Positions 34,736 through 43,935 of a stretch of 64,000 nt of DNA are shown here, in pieces (the stretch's first letter is position 1; each line of letters starts with the position of its first letter). This stretch comes from Pseudomonas putida S13.1.2 (GTDB lineage Bacteria; Pseudomonadota; Gammaproteobacteria; Pseudomonadales; Pseudomonadaceae). Below the pieces are notes generated by a model. It searched no databases. It saw nothing but the letters and a program-made list of their open reading frames with translations, and was not told the DNA's origin. The stretch covers positions 6,230,001 through 6,294,000 of the forward strand of contig NZ_CP010979.1 of NCBI RefSeq assembly GCF_000498395.2, in the 5' to 3' direction. The position numbers were made by a program, and so were the translations under genes.

Positions 34736-37153
34736 CTAGAACAGGACTTTGGCCACGTCGGCAAAGCGCTTGGCAAAATGCACTGTCAGGCCTTCGCGCA
34801 GGTAGTCCGGCAGTTCTTCGAAGTCGCCACGGTTAGGCTCCGGCAGGATCAGTTCGAAGATTTTCTGCCGGCGCGCCGCAATCACTTTCTCGCGCACCCC
34901 GCCAATCGGCAGCACCTGGCCGGTGAGCGTCAGTTCGCCCGTCATGGCCACGCCTTTCTTGGGTGCCTGGTCGCGGGCAAGCGACAACAGGGCGCTTGCC
35001 ATGGTGACGCCGGCACTCGGGCCATCCTTGGGCGTGGCGCCTTCAGGCACGTGCAAGTGGATGAACGCTTCGTTGAAGAAGCCAGGGTCACCGCCAAACT
35101 GCTTGAGGTTGGAGCTGACGTAGCTGTAGGCAATTTCGGCCGACTCCTTCATCACGTCCCCCAGCTTGCCGGTCAACTTGAAGCCGCGGTTGAGCGTGTG
35201 GATGCGGATCGCCTCGATCGGCAGCGTGGCGCCGCCCATGCTGGTCCAGGCCAGGCCGGTGATTACACCTTTGCCAGCCAGTACCTGCTCACTGCGGAAC
35301 ACGGGTATGCCCAGTGCGGCTTCCAGGTCCTTGGGGCCGATCTTCAGCTTGGCCTCGGGGTCTTCCAGTAGCTTGACCACGGCCTTGCGCACCAGTTTGC
35401 CCAGTTGCTTCTCCAGCTGGCGCACGCCGGCCTCGCGGGCATAGCCCTCGATCACCAGGCGCAGGGCGCTGTCGCTGATGCTCAGGCTGCTCTTGGAGAC
35501 GCCAGCTTTTGCGAGTTGCTTGGGCCACAGGTGGCGCTTGGCGATGGCCAGTTTTTCCTCGGTGATGTAGCCGGACAGGCGAATCACTTCCATGCGGTCG
35601 AGCAGCGGCCCGGGGATCGAGTCGAGGGTGTTGGCGGTGCACACGAACAGCACCTTGGACAGGTCCAGGCGCAGGTCGAGGTAGTGGTCGAGGAAGTCGA
35701 CGTTCTGCTCCGGGTCGAGGGTTTCCAGCAATGCTGAAGCCGGGTCGCCCTGGTAGCTCTGGCCCATCTTGTCGATCTCGTCGAGCATGATGACCGGGTT
35801 CATCACTTCGACCTCTTTAAGGGCCTGTACCAGCTTGCCGGGCTGCGCGCCGATGTAGGTGCGGCGGTGGCCTTTGATTTCGGCCTCGTCACGCATGCCG
35901 CCAACGCTGAAGCGATAGAACGGCCGGCCAAGGGACTCTGCAATGGATTTGCCGATGCTGGTCTTGCCCACCCCGGGCGGGCCCACCAGCAGCACGATCG
36001 AGCCGCTGATTTCGCCTTTCCAGGCGCCCACGGCGAGGAATTCGATAATGCGTTCCTTGATGTCATCGAGGCCGGCATGATGCTGGTCGAGGACTTTGCG
36101 GGCATGCTTGAGGTCGAGCTTGTCCTTGCCGTACACGCCCCACGGCAGGGCGGTGGCCCATTCGAGGTAGTTGCGGGTGACGGCGTACTCGGGCGAACCG
36201 GTTTCGAGAATGGCCAGCTTGCCCATCTCTTCATCAAGGCGCTTGCGCGCCTGGGGCGGCAGGGTCTTGCCTTCCAGGCGCTGTTCGAACTGTTCGAGGT
36301 CGGCGCTGCGGTCGTCCTTGGTCAGGCCCAGCTCCTGCTGAATGACCTTGAGTTGCTCCTTGAGGAAGAACTCACGCTGGTGTTCGCCGATCTGCCGGTT
36401 CACTTCGGCCGAGATCTCGTTCTGCAGGCGCGCGACTTCCACCTCTTTGCGCAGCATCGGCAGGACCTTTTCCATGCGCTTGAGCATGGGCACGCAGTCG
36501 AGCACTTCCTGCAACTGGTTGCCGGTGGCCGAGGTCAGCGCGGCGGCGAAGTCGGTGAGCGGTGACGGGTCGTTGGGGCTGAAGCGGTTGAGGTAGTTCT
36601 TCAGCTCTTCGCTGTACAGCGGGTTGAGCGGCAGCAGTTCCTTGATCGCGTTGATCAGGGCCATGCCGTAGGCCTTGACCTCGTCGGTCGGCTCGGCGGG
36701 CTGGCGCGGGTATTCGACTTCGACCAGGTAGGGCGGGCGGTGGTGCTTGAGCCAGTTGCGGATGCGTACGCGGGTCAGGCCCTGGGCGACGAATTGCAGC
36801 TTGCCGTTTTCACGGCTGGCATGGTGCACCTTGACCAGCGTGCCGTACTGGGGCAGGGCCGAGGTGTCGAAATGGCGGTGGTCTTCCGGCGGGGTGTCCA
36901 TGAAGAACAGCGCCAGGCAGTGGTCCGGAGACTTGGCGACCAGGTCGAGGGTTTCGGCCCAAGGTTCTTCATTGACGATGACCGGCAGTACCTGGGCCGG
37001 GAAGAACGGGCGGTTGTGGATCGGGATCACGTAGACTTTGTCCGGCAGGTTCTGGCCGGGCAGGGCGAGGGCATGGCCGGGTTCGGCCGGGGTGGTGTGC
37101 TCGACTTCGCTGTCTTCGTCGGGGTGTTCCGGGAAATCCTGCTGGTTGCTCAT
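34736..37153 (-). CDS. ATP-dependent Lon-type protease (AsrA/Lon-2)
   Basis: An 805-residue Lon protease. The N-terminal substrate domain begins NLPDKVYVIPIHNRPFFPAQVLPV. Walker A is GPPGVGKTSIGKS and Walker B IMLDEIDKM. The protease part has Ser in PKDGPSAGVTMA and Lys in REKVIAARR. It differs from the main Lon of Pseudomonas in the acidic N-terminal extension and matches the second Lon, named AsrA in P. aeruginosa, which affects the heat-shock response and aminoglycoside tolerance. No sigma-32 promoter could be assigned. It is a single gene in this direction. Confidence 0.92.
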   Translation of the reverse strand: MSNQQDFPEHPDEDSEVEHTTPAEPGHALALPGQNLPDKVYVIPIHNRPFFPAQVLPVIVNEEPWAETLDLVAKSPDHCLALFFMDTPPEDHRHFDTSALPQYGTLVKVHHASRENGKLQFVAQGLTRVRIRNWLKHHRPPYLVEVEYPRQPAEPTDEVKAYGMALINAIKELLPLNPLYSEELKNYLNRFSPNDPSPLTDFAAALTSATGNQLQEVLDCVPMLKRMEKVLPMLRKEVEVARLQNEISAEVNRQIGEHQREFFLKEQLKVIQQELGLTKDDRSADLEQFEQRLEGKTLPPQARKRLDEEMGKLAILETGSPEYAVTRNYLEWATALPWGVYGKDKLDLKHARKVLDQHHAGLDDIKERIIEFLAVGAWKGEISGSIVLLVGPPGVGKTSIGKSIAESLGRPFYRFSVGGMRDEAEIKGHRRTYIGAQPGKLVQALKEVEVMNPVIMLDEIDKMGQSYQGDPASALLETLDPEQNVDFLDHYLDLRLDLSKVLFVCTANTLDSIPGPLLDRMEVIRLSGYITEEKLAIAKRHLWPKQLAKAGVSKSSLSISDSALRLVIEGYAREAGVRQLEKQLGKLVRKAVVKLLEDPEAKLKIGPKDLEAALGIPVFRSEQVLAGKGVITGLAWTSMGGATLPIEAIRIHTLNRGFKLTGKLGDVMKESAEIAYSYVSSNLKQFGGDPGFFNEAFIHLHVPEGATPKDGPSAGVTMASALLSLARDQAPKKGVAMTGELTLTGQVLPIGGVREKVIAARRQKIFELILPEPNRGDFEELPDYLREGLTVHFAKRFADVAKVLF

Positions 37154-37257
37154 GGGGCACCTGCGTGAATGGCTATGGTGCTTAGATGGGGCGCAGGGGA
37201 ATCGGTTTCAATGGTAGATGAAGGCAGCAGCCCAGGGGTTTCATCTTTGCTTGCCTG

Positions 37258-37364
37258 CCCCGGCCTCATCGCCGGCAAGCCAGCTCCCACAGGTAACTCA
37301 CTATTTTCAAGGGCTGTGGAATATCTGTGGGAGCTGGCTTGCCGGCGATGAGGCCGGTACAGGG
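37258..37364. repeat. REP inverted pair, ATCGCCGGCAAGCC-type
   Basis: CCTCATCGCCGGCAAGCCAGCTCCCACAGG and its inverse lie between gcd and the Lon-type gene, both on the reverse strand. This is a third REP subtype in the window. Confidence 0.8.
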
Positions 37365-37368
37365 GAAT

Positions 37369-37388
37369 GAGCCCCGCAAGCAGGGCTC
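37369..37388 (-). terminator. Weak hairpin at the end of gcd
   Basis: GAGCCC/GGGCTC stem about 20 bases beyond the gcd stop. Few T residues follow, so the call is tentative. Confidence 0.35.
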
Positions 37389-37406
37389 GATACTTAAGTC
37401 AGTAAC

Positions 37407-39818
37407 TTACTCAGCCAATTTGTAAGCGATGATGTAATCGCCCATCTTGGTGCCCAGCGAGCCATGGCCGCCGGCGGTCACCAGCACATACTGCTTGCCA
37501 TCCTTGCCGGTGTAGGTCATCGGCGTGGCCTGGCCACCCGCTGGCAAGCGAGCACTCCACAGTTCCTTGCCGTTGTTCACGTCATAGGCGCGCAGGTACT
37601 GGTCCAGGGTGCCGCTGAGGAAGCCGACGCCACCGGCGGTCACGATCGAACCGCCCATGCTCGGCACGCCAACCGGCAGGCCGATCGGTACCGGGGTGCT
37701 GTCGCGGGTGGTGCCGTTCTTGTGTTTCCACACCACCTTGTTGGTGAACAGGTCGATGGCGGCGACATAGCCCCAGGCGGGCGCCTGGCACGGGACGCCC
37801 AGCGGCGACATGAACGGGTGCATGGTGACCGCGTACGGCGCGCCGGTATTGGGCTGCACGCCGCTGGTCTCGCTTTCGCGCTTGCTGCCTTCGGCTACCT
37901 GCTCGCGCGGGACCATCTTCGACACGAAGGCCATGTAGTTGGGCGAGGTGAACAGCAGTTGGCGCACGGGGTCGACGGACACGCTGCCCCAGTTGAATAC
38001 ACCCACGTTACCCGGGTAGATCAGCGAACCCTGCTCGGAGGGCGGGGTGTACTGGCCTTCGTAGCGCAGTTCGCGGAACTGGATGCGGCACAGCATCTGG
38101 TCGAACGGCGTAGCGCCCCACATGGCCTGTTCGGTCAGCTCAGGGCCGAGCAGGTTAAGGTCGGAGCGGGCCTGGGTCGGCGAGGTGTGGTCGCCCTTCA
38201 CTGCGCCTTGCGGGGTGGGGATTTCGCGGATCGGCACGATCGGCGTACCGTCGCGGCGGTCGAGCACGTACAGGCTGCCTTGCTTGGTTGGCACGATGAC
38301 CGCAGGCTTCACGCCATCGTCAGTCTTCAGGTGGACCAGGGTCGGCTGGCTGCCCACGTCCATGTCCCACAGGTCGTGGTGGGTAAACTGGTAGTTCCAG
38401 CGGACCTTGCCGGTGGCCAGGTCAAGGGCGACCACGCCGGCACTGTACTTCTCGGCACCGGGGGTGCGGTCGGCGCCCCACTGGTCAGGGGTCTGGTTGC
38501 CCAAAGGCAGGTAGATCATGCCGAGGTCTTCGTCGACGCTGGCAATCGACCACATGTTGGCTGAGTTGCGGCTGTACATCTTGCCGGCGGCCAATGGCTT
38601 GGTGTCGTCCGGGTTGTTGCTGTCCCAGTTCCACACCAGGTGGCCATCGTGCACGTCGTAGGCGCGGATCACGCCTGACGGCTCGTTGGTCGACTCGTTG
38701 TCGGTGACGTGGCCACCAATGATCACCAGGTCACGGGTGATAGCGGCGGGCGAGGTGGAGTAGTAGCCGCCGGCAGTGAACGGGCCGATGCCGGTGGTGA
38801 GGTCGATCACACCCTGGTTGGCAAAACCTTCGCAGACCTTGCCGTTGTCGGCGTTGATGGCGATCAGGCGGGCATCTGCGGTAGGCAGGTACAGGCGGCG
38901 CGGGCAGGCCTGGGCCACGGCCTGTCCAGCGTCGGTAATTTTCGGTACCGGGCTGCCGTCGCGGCTGACGTAGCGGTTTTCGTCATAGTACGAAACGCCG
39001 CGGCAGGTCATGTGGGCAAAGCCCTTGAAGGTACCGGTCGGGCTCTTGACCTGCGGGTCGTAGCGCCAGATTTCCGCGCCGGTGTCCGGGTCCAGGGCCA
39101 GCAGGCGGCTGTGTGCGGTACAGGCGTAGAGCATGCCGTTGACCTTCAGCGGGGTGTTCTGGTTGGTCAGCTCCACCGGGTCGTTTTCGGTCGGCAGGTC
39201 ACCCGTTTGAATGCGCCAGGCTTCTTCCAGGCGATAGGCATTCTGCGGGGTGATCTGGCGCAGTGGCGAATAGCGGTCACCATGCTCGGTGCGGCCGTAG
39301 GCCTGCCACTCGCCATCGGGCATGGCCGGGGCGGCGCTGGCCATTTCGCTGCTTTCGCGGCCCAGCTCGCCGAACACTTCGCCGGGGTGGGTGAACTGGC
39401 TGCCCAGGGCACATGCGCCCGAAGCAACCACGGCAACGCCCAGCAGTGCAGTGTTGGCCTTGCTGGCCGGGCCGATCAACGGGCGACGTGCCCACGGCAG
39501 CAGCAGCACCACGCCGATGGCAAACCAGATGGCCAGGCGTGGCACCAGTTGCCACCAGTCCAGGCCCACTTCAAGCAGGGCCCATACGGTGCTGCCCAGC
39601 AGCACCAGGCCGTACAGGCCCAGGCCAATGCGGCGCTGGGCCAGCAGCAGGATGCCCGAAAGGGCAAAGCCGATACCGGCGATCAGGTAGTACAGCGATC
39701 CGCCCAGCTGGCTCAGCTTGATACCACCGGCCAGCAGGGCCAGGCCCATCAGCAACAGCAGCGCGCCGATCAGGCGAGGTAGCCAGCGGCTTCCTTGGTT
39801 GGCACCTTCAGTGCTCAT
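37407..39818 (-). CDS. gcd: PQQ-dependent membrane glucose dehydrogenase
   Basis: An 803-residue quinoprotein that oxidises glucose to gluconolactone in the periplasm and passes electrons to ubiquinone. Five N-terminal helices (about 12-145) anchor it. The beta-propeller domain starts near EWQAYGRTEHGDRYSPLRQITPQN, and blocks such as GMIYLPLGNQTPDQWGADR, HHDLWDMDVGSQP and YVAAIDLFTNKVVWK are propeller repeats with PQQ-binding residues. Length matches E. coli Gcd (796). It sits behind oprB on the same strand, 30 bases apart, so sugar entry and oxidation share control. Confidence 0.97.
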   Translation of the reverse strand: MSTEGANQGSRWLPRLIGALLLLMGLALLAGGIKLSQLGGSLYYLIAGIGFALSGILLLAQRRIGLGLYGLVLLGSTVWALLEVGLDWWQLVPRLAIWFAIGVVLLLPWARRPLIGPASKANTALLGVAVVASGACALGSQFTHPGEVFGELGRESSEMASAAPAMPDGEWQAYGRTEHGDRYSPLRQITPQNAYRLEEAWRIQTGDLPTENDPVELTNQNTPLKVNGMLYACTAHSRLLALDPDTGAEIWRYDPQVKSPTGTFKGFAHMTCRGVSYYDENRYVSRDGSPVPKITDAGQAVAQACPRRLYLPTADARLIAINADNGKVCEGFANQGVIDLTTGIGPFTAGGYYSTSPAAITRDLVIIGGHVTDNESTNEPSGVIRAYDVHDGHLVWNWDSNNPDDTKPLAAGKMYSRNSANMWSIASVDEDLGMIYLPLGNQTPDQWGADRTPGAEKYSAGVVALDLATGKVRWNYQFTHHDLWDMDVGSQPTLVHLKTDDGVKPAVIVPTKQGSLYVLDRRDGTPIVPIREIPTPQGAVKGDHTSPTQARSDLNLLGPELTEQAMWGATPFDQMLCRIQFRELRYEGQYTPPSEQGSLIYPGNVGVFNWGSVSVDPVRQLLFTSPNYMAFVSKMVPREQVAEGSKRESETSGVQPNTGAPYAVTMHPFMSPLGVPCQAPAWGYVAAIDLFTNKVVWKHKNGTTRDSTPVPIGLPVGVPSMGGSIVTAGGVGFLSGTLDQYLRAYDVNNGKELWSARLPAGGQATPMTYTGKDGKQYVLVTAGGHGSLGTKMGDYIIAYKLAE

Positions 39819-39848
39819 CGTAGGTTCTCCGTCAGGTCAAAAAGGGGG

Positions 39849-41183
39849 TTAGAAACTGCTCTGGATCTTCAGGCCGCCGACCAGGGCGCCATCGACCTGC
39901 GACACCCCGCCCGGGTGGCGGATGTACTGCAGGTTGGGGCGTACCGTGAGCCAGTCGGCCAAATGGATGCCGTAGTACAGCTCGGCGCTGTACTCGGTGT
40001 CCTGCACGGGCAGGAAACCGGGGTTGTCGTAGTCGTGGAGGCCGGCGGCCTGGTTGGCCAGGCGGGCGTTCTTGCGGTAGGCAGGGTTGACGTGCACGCG
40101 TGCCAGGGCGAAACCGATGTCGTCCTTGGCGCGGGCGTCGAAAGGCCCTTTGTATACCAGTCCTGCCTGCACATAGTTGTCGATGGCATTGGTCTTCTTG
40201 TCATGCACTGTGGCGTTGGCGAACAGGCTCAGGCCACGCGACTGGTCGGAGGCCAGCGAGGTTACCTGCTGCTGGGCGCCGAGCCACATGCCGTGCTTGC
40301 TCGAACTGCTGCGGTAGGCGGCGCCGCTGAGGGCGGCCGGCTGGCCGTTGCTGTCCTTGAGAACATCCTGTGCCTTGGCATTACTGTAGTAGTAGCCGGC
40401 GCGATATTCCCCTTTCAGGCCTTGGATACGTGGGGTCCATACCAGTTCGACCGGTATTACCGCGCCCTGGGTGCCGCTGCCGCTGAGCTTGAAACCGTTA
40501 CCAGATTCGAGGTTGGAGGGGTTCTGCTCGAACACGCCGACCTGGGTGTAGAGCGTGTCGCTGAGGTTATAGCGCACGCGCAGGGCCCACTGGCTGACCG
40601 GCCAGTTGTACCAGATGCCACCCACCCAGTTGCCCACCTGCGAGCCGCAGAAGGCCAGGTTCTGGAAGTCGCAAGGGAAGCTGTTGAAGTCCTCGCCTTC
40701 GCCGAAGCGGCCGAATTTCACGTCCAGCGCACCATCGAAGTACTTCTGCTTGATCCACATCTGCGTCAGCCGCCAGGTTTCGCCACGGCCCCAGACTTCC
40801 TGGGCCGAGGTGAAGCCGCCAACGCGGGGGTCGTTGATGCGATCGTTGCTGATGTTGTCGCCGTGGCGCTCGGTGATGGTCAGCTGGAATTCGGCGTCTT
40901 GCCAGCCGAGGATCTTGTCCAGGTCCAGGTGGCTGCCAAAGGTGAACTGGTCGCTGTAGCGCGCGGTACGGTCGTGGTCGTAGCCACCGTGCAGGTTGCT
41001 GCCCATCTCCCCGGTGTAGCCGAGGGTGAAGTCGTAGCCTTTTTCCAGCAATTCGCTGCGCGTGCCGCCCCAGTCGCCGAGCATCCATGGGGAGTCGCTG
41101 GCGAACATTTCGCTGGCGCTGACGGGCATCGCCAAGGCACTGAGGGTAAGGCCGATGTAACAGGTTTTGGGCAGTTGGAGCAT
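39849..41183 (-). CDS. oprB: Carbohydrate-selective porin OprB
   Basis: A 444-residue outer-membrane porin for glucose and other sugars. The signal peptide ends near VSASEMF (residue 23), and the mature part opens SPWMLGDWGGTRSELLEKGYDFTLGYTGEMGSNLHGGY, the family signature. The C-terminus ends QSSF with a final Phe. Start ATG at 41183. P. putida has two OprB genes; this is the one coupled to gcd. Confidence 0.95.
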   Translation of the reverse strand: MLQLPKTCYIGLTLSALAMPVSASEMFASDSPWMLGDWGGTRSELLEKGYDFTLGYTGEMGSNLHGGYDHDRTARYSDQFTFGSHLDLDKILGWQDAEFQLTITERHGDNISNDRINDPRVGGFTSAQEVWGRGETWRLTQMWIKQKYFDGALDVKFGRFGEGEDFNSFPCDFQNLAFCGSQVGNWVGGIWYNWPVSQWALRVRYNLSDTLYTQVGVFEQNPSNLESGNGFKLSGSGTQGAVIPVELVWTPRIQGLKGEYRAGYYYSNAKAQDVLKDSNGQPAALSGAAYRSSSSKHGMWLGAQQQVTSLASDQSRGLSLFANATVHDKKTNAIDNYVQAGLVYKGPFDARAKDDIGFALARVHVNPAYRKNARLANQAAGLHDYDNPGFLPVQDTEYSAELYYGIHLADWLTVRPNLQYIRHPGGVSQVDGALVGGLKIQSSF

Positions 41184-41499
41184 GAGATAGCGCTATCTTT
41201 TGATTATTGAAAAAACGGCAAGCGCACCGAAGGGCATGCCCTTCAATGGATATGGCGACAAGATGGTTTCAGTGAAGCGATTCAGCTTCAGGGGGGAGGA
41301 TATAGCGGAAGTTGTAAGAAAAAAAGACAAATTGTCGCAGGGGATTGTTGTTCAGCGGGTAACAATGGTCTGAAAGGGGCTGCTTTGCAGCCCATCGCCG
41401 GCAAGCCAGCTCCCACAGAATTGCGCTAGCACTGAGGACAGTGCAGTACCTGTGGGAGCTGGCTTGCCGGCGATTGGGGCGCAAAGCGCTCCCGCGATT
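41184..41499. other. oprB upstream region with a REP pair
   Basis: 316 bases without a gene, between the TonB receptor's 3' end and oprB. It must contain the oprB promoter. The left 110 bases are REP sequence (41377-41493 in detail); the rest is AT-richer than average and shows no operator that could be named. Confidence 0.6.
41377..41493. repeat. REP inverted pair after the TonB receptor gene
   Basis: CATCGCCGGCAAGCCAGCTCCCACAG and its inverse, flanked by GGGGCTGC and GCGCAAAGCGC pieces. Same ATCGCCGGC subtype as the pair near gcd. Confidence 0.8.
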
Positions 41500-43548
41500 T
41501 CAGAAGGTGGTACGCAACCCCACTTCCACACTGCGCCCCGGTGCCGGTGCGATATCGCGCAGGATCGAGCTGGCATAGCGCACGGTCTGGTCGGTGAGGT
41601 TTTCGCCGCGCACAAATGCCAGCCACTGGCTCTGGCCAATGTCGAAGCGGTAACCAACGCTAGCCCCCAGCGTGGTGTAGCCATCGGTGCTGGTTTCGTT
41701 GGCCGGCTTGCGGTGCTGCGATGCCGCATGTTGCACATCTACCCGCGCCTGCCAGCGGTCCAGTTCCCAGACCAGGCCGCTGTTCAAGCGCAGCGGGGCG
41801 ATGCGTGGCAAAGGTTCGCCACTGTCGAGGTTCTTGGCCCGGGTGTAGTCACCGGACAGTTCCAGCGCGAAGCTGCCGTAACGGTTCTCGACCAGCTGCC
41901 AGCGGTCCTGGGCCTCGATGCCATAGAAACGCGCCCGCACGCCCTGGTACTGGTATTCCGGGAAACCATCGTGGTCATGATCGTGGTCGTGGTCATCCTC
42001 GCCATGGTCGTGGTCATGCCCGCCCTCGCGCAGGTTGCCGGTGCCGATCAGCCCGATGTAGTTGCGAAAGTGGCTGTAGAACACCCCGACACTGCCTTTG
42101 TGGGTGCCATTGTCGAAGCGCAGCGCCAGGTCGGCGGAAATGGCCTTTTCCTTGTTCAGGCTGGCGTCACCCACTTCAAAGGCGCCGGTGGCCACATGCG
42201 CGCCATTGGCATACAGCTCGTAGAAGGTCGGGGCACGCTCGGTGTAGCCGAGGTTGGCGGCCAGCGACCAGATCGGGTCGAGCTGGTACACCGCACCGGA
42301 GGACAGGCTGAAGGCGTTGAAGCTGCTGGCGCTGTCGGCATCGACGAAGTTTTCGTTGCCTTTGGCGTCCGGGTCTACCCGGGTGTGTTCCAGGCGTGCG
42401 CCCAGGCTCAGGTTCAGCCGCTCTGTGGCCTGCCATTGCTCCAGCATGAACAGCGCCAGGCTGTCGGTATTGGTGTGTGGGACAAAGGCTTCCTCGCCCA
42501 GGGCAGAGAATTCGTTGCGGCTGACCTGGGCACCGATCACCCCCTCTACCGGGCCGAGCGGCTGGTGGCGGGCTTCGATACGTGCTTCGTAGCCCTTGTT
42601 CTTGAAGGTGGTGTGCACCTCGCCTTCTTCGATCTCGCTGTGTTCGTAATCTGTATAGCCAGCATCGACCTTGACCGAGCTGAACGGGCCGTCCAGGTCG
42701 CGCAGCTCGGAGGCGAAGGCGTAGTGGTCCTGTTTCATGTCCAGGCGCACACCGGGTTCGGCCACCGAGCCGTAATTGCTGTCGTAGCCGCTGTACGAGA
42801 GGCCGGCGTACCCGTGATCCCAGTGATAGGCACCACCGACTGCACCGCCGTCCTGACGGCCGTCGCTGTTTTCCAGGCGGTGTTTGCTGCCGGGCTCATC
42901 GGCGTCACGTACCTTGGCGCTGCGGGCGTAGCCGGGGATGCGCAGGTCGTTGAACTGGCGGCTGTTGGCATCCAGGTGCAGGGCGAAGGCACCGTTGCCC
43001 GCCTCCAGCTTGCCGGCGCTGCTGCGCGTGGTGTCGGCGCCACCGTAGCGCAGCTCGCCGGCACCGTGGATGCCTTCGATCGGTGCATCCGGAATGCGGT
43101 TGTCGAAGGTGTTGACCACGCCACCGATGGCGTTGCCGCCGTAGAGCAGGGCGGCCGGGCCACGGACGATCTCGACGCGGTCGACGGTGACCGGGTCCAG
43201 CGGCACGGCGTGGTCATAGGACAGCGATGAGGCGTCCAGGGCGCCGACGCCATTGCGCAGGATGCGAATGCGGTCGCCGTCCAGGCCGCGGATCACCGGG
43301 CGGCTGGCCCCAGGGCCGAACCAGGTAGAGGCGACACCCGGCTGTTTGTTCAGGGTTTCACCGAGGCTGCCGTGCTGTTGTTGCAGCAGGTTGTCGCCTT
43401 CGAGCACGGTGCTGGGGGAGGCCAGCTGGCGGTTGCCCAGCGGATTGGCAGTAATCACCTGAGGTTCGAGTTCCACGGCCTGGCTGGGCGATGCAGCCAG
43501 CCAGAGCGCGACGGCAAGGGGGGAGAGGCGAAGCGGTGTGTACAACAT
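41500..43548 (-). CDS. TonB-dependent receptor, zinc type (ZnuD-like)
   Basis: A 682-residue outer-membrane receptor. The signal peptide ends near SPSQAVE (about 24). The plug domain has GSLGETLNKQPGVASTWFGPGASRPVIRGLDGDRIRILRNGVGALDASSLSYDHAVPLDP, and the barrel ends in RSVEVGLRTTF. An extracellular loop at about 507-528 is a His-Asp repeat (HDHDHGEDDHDHDHDHD), as in ZnuD of Neisseria. The ATG at 43548 is chosen because the signal peptide begins there. A Zur-type box 35-50 bases upstream supports zinc uptake. Nickel or cobalt cannot be excluded. Confidence 0.88.
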   Translation of the reverse strand: MLYTPLRLSPLAVALWLAASPSQAVELEPQVITANPLGNRQLASPSTVLEGDNLLQQQHGSLGETLNKQPGVASTWFGPGASRPVIRGLDGDRIRILRNGVGALDASSLSYDHAVPLDPVTVDRVEIVRGPAALLYGGNAIGGVVNTFDNRIPDAPIEGIHGAGELRYGGADTTRSSAGKLEAGNGAFALHLDANSRQFNDLRIPGYARSAKVRDADEPGSKHRLENSDGRQDGGAVGGAYHWDHGYAGLSYSGYDSNYGSVAEPGVRLDMKQDHYAFASELRDLDGPFSSVKVDAGYTDYEHSEIEEGEVHTTFKNKGYEARIEARHQPLGPVEGVIGAQVSRNEFSALGEEAFVPHTNTDSLALFMLEQWQATERLNLSLGARLEHTRVDPDAKGNENFVDADSASSFNAFSLSSGAVYQLDPIWSLAANLGYTERAPTFYELYANGAHVATGAFEVGDASLNKEKAISADLALRFDNGTHKGSVGVFYSHFRNYIGLIGTGNLREGGHDHDHGEDDHDHDHDHDGFPEYQYQGVRARFYGIEAQDRWQLVENRYGSFALELSGDYTRAKNLDSGEPLPRIAPLRLNSGLVWELDRWQARVDVQHAASQHRKPANETSTDGYTTLGASVGYRFDIGQSQWLAFVRGENLTDQTVRYASSILRDIAPAPGRSVEVGLRTTF

Positions 43549-43582
43549 TGGGTTGGGGCGTTCCTTGGCAGATGCTTTTTTA

Positions 43583-43599
43583 ATGTTACAACATAACAT
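43583..43599 (-). promoter_or_regulatory. Zur-type operator upstream of the zinc receptor
   Basis: ATGTTACAACATAACAT is a near-palindrome (ATGTTA and TAACAT arms, five-base centre) close to the Zur core GTTATNNNATAAC. It lies 35 bases before the receptor's ATG, where Zur would cover the promoter when zinc is ample. Confidence 0.7.
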
Positions 43600-43712
43600 A
43601 ACTATTTCAGCACAGAGGTTTTGCCCCTGGCCAGCATTTTTTCTGGCGCCTCGACTGATCCCACCCATCGCTACACTCGTGTAAGGTGCGCATCTTTCCC
43701 ACGGAGCACAGC

Positions 43713-43934
43713 ATGAGCACGGCCCAACACAACGCGCTGCACGGCAAAACCCTTGAACAGATCCTCACCGAGCTGGTGGCGCACTACCAATGGCAGGGCC
43801 TGGCCGAGCGCATCGATGTGCGTTGCTTCAAGAGCAACCCCAGCATCAAGTCGAGCCTGGCCTTTTTGCGCAAGACGCCGTGGGCGCGGGAAAAGGTCGA
43901 GCAGCTGTACGTGAAGCTGCAGCGCCAGGCCTGA
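43713..43934 (+). CDS. VF530 family protein (DUF2132)
   Basis: A 73-residue protein with the family core LHGKTLEQILTELVAHYQWQGLAERIDVRCFKSNPSIKSSLAFLRKTPWAREKVEQLY. VF530 proteins have a small helical fold thought to bind DNA; no function is established. The ATG at 43713 has an ACGGAG site. The next gene begins 1 base after the stop, so they form an operon. Confidence 0.9.
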   Translation: MSTAQHNALHGKTLEQILTELVAHYQWQGLAERIDVRCFKSNPSIKSSLAFLRKTPWAREKVEQLYVKLQRQA

Positions 43935-43935
43935 T

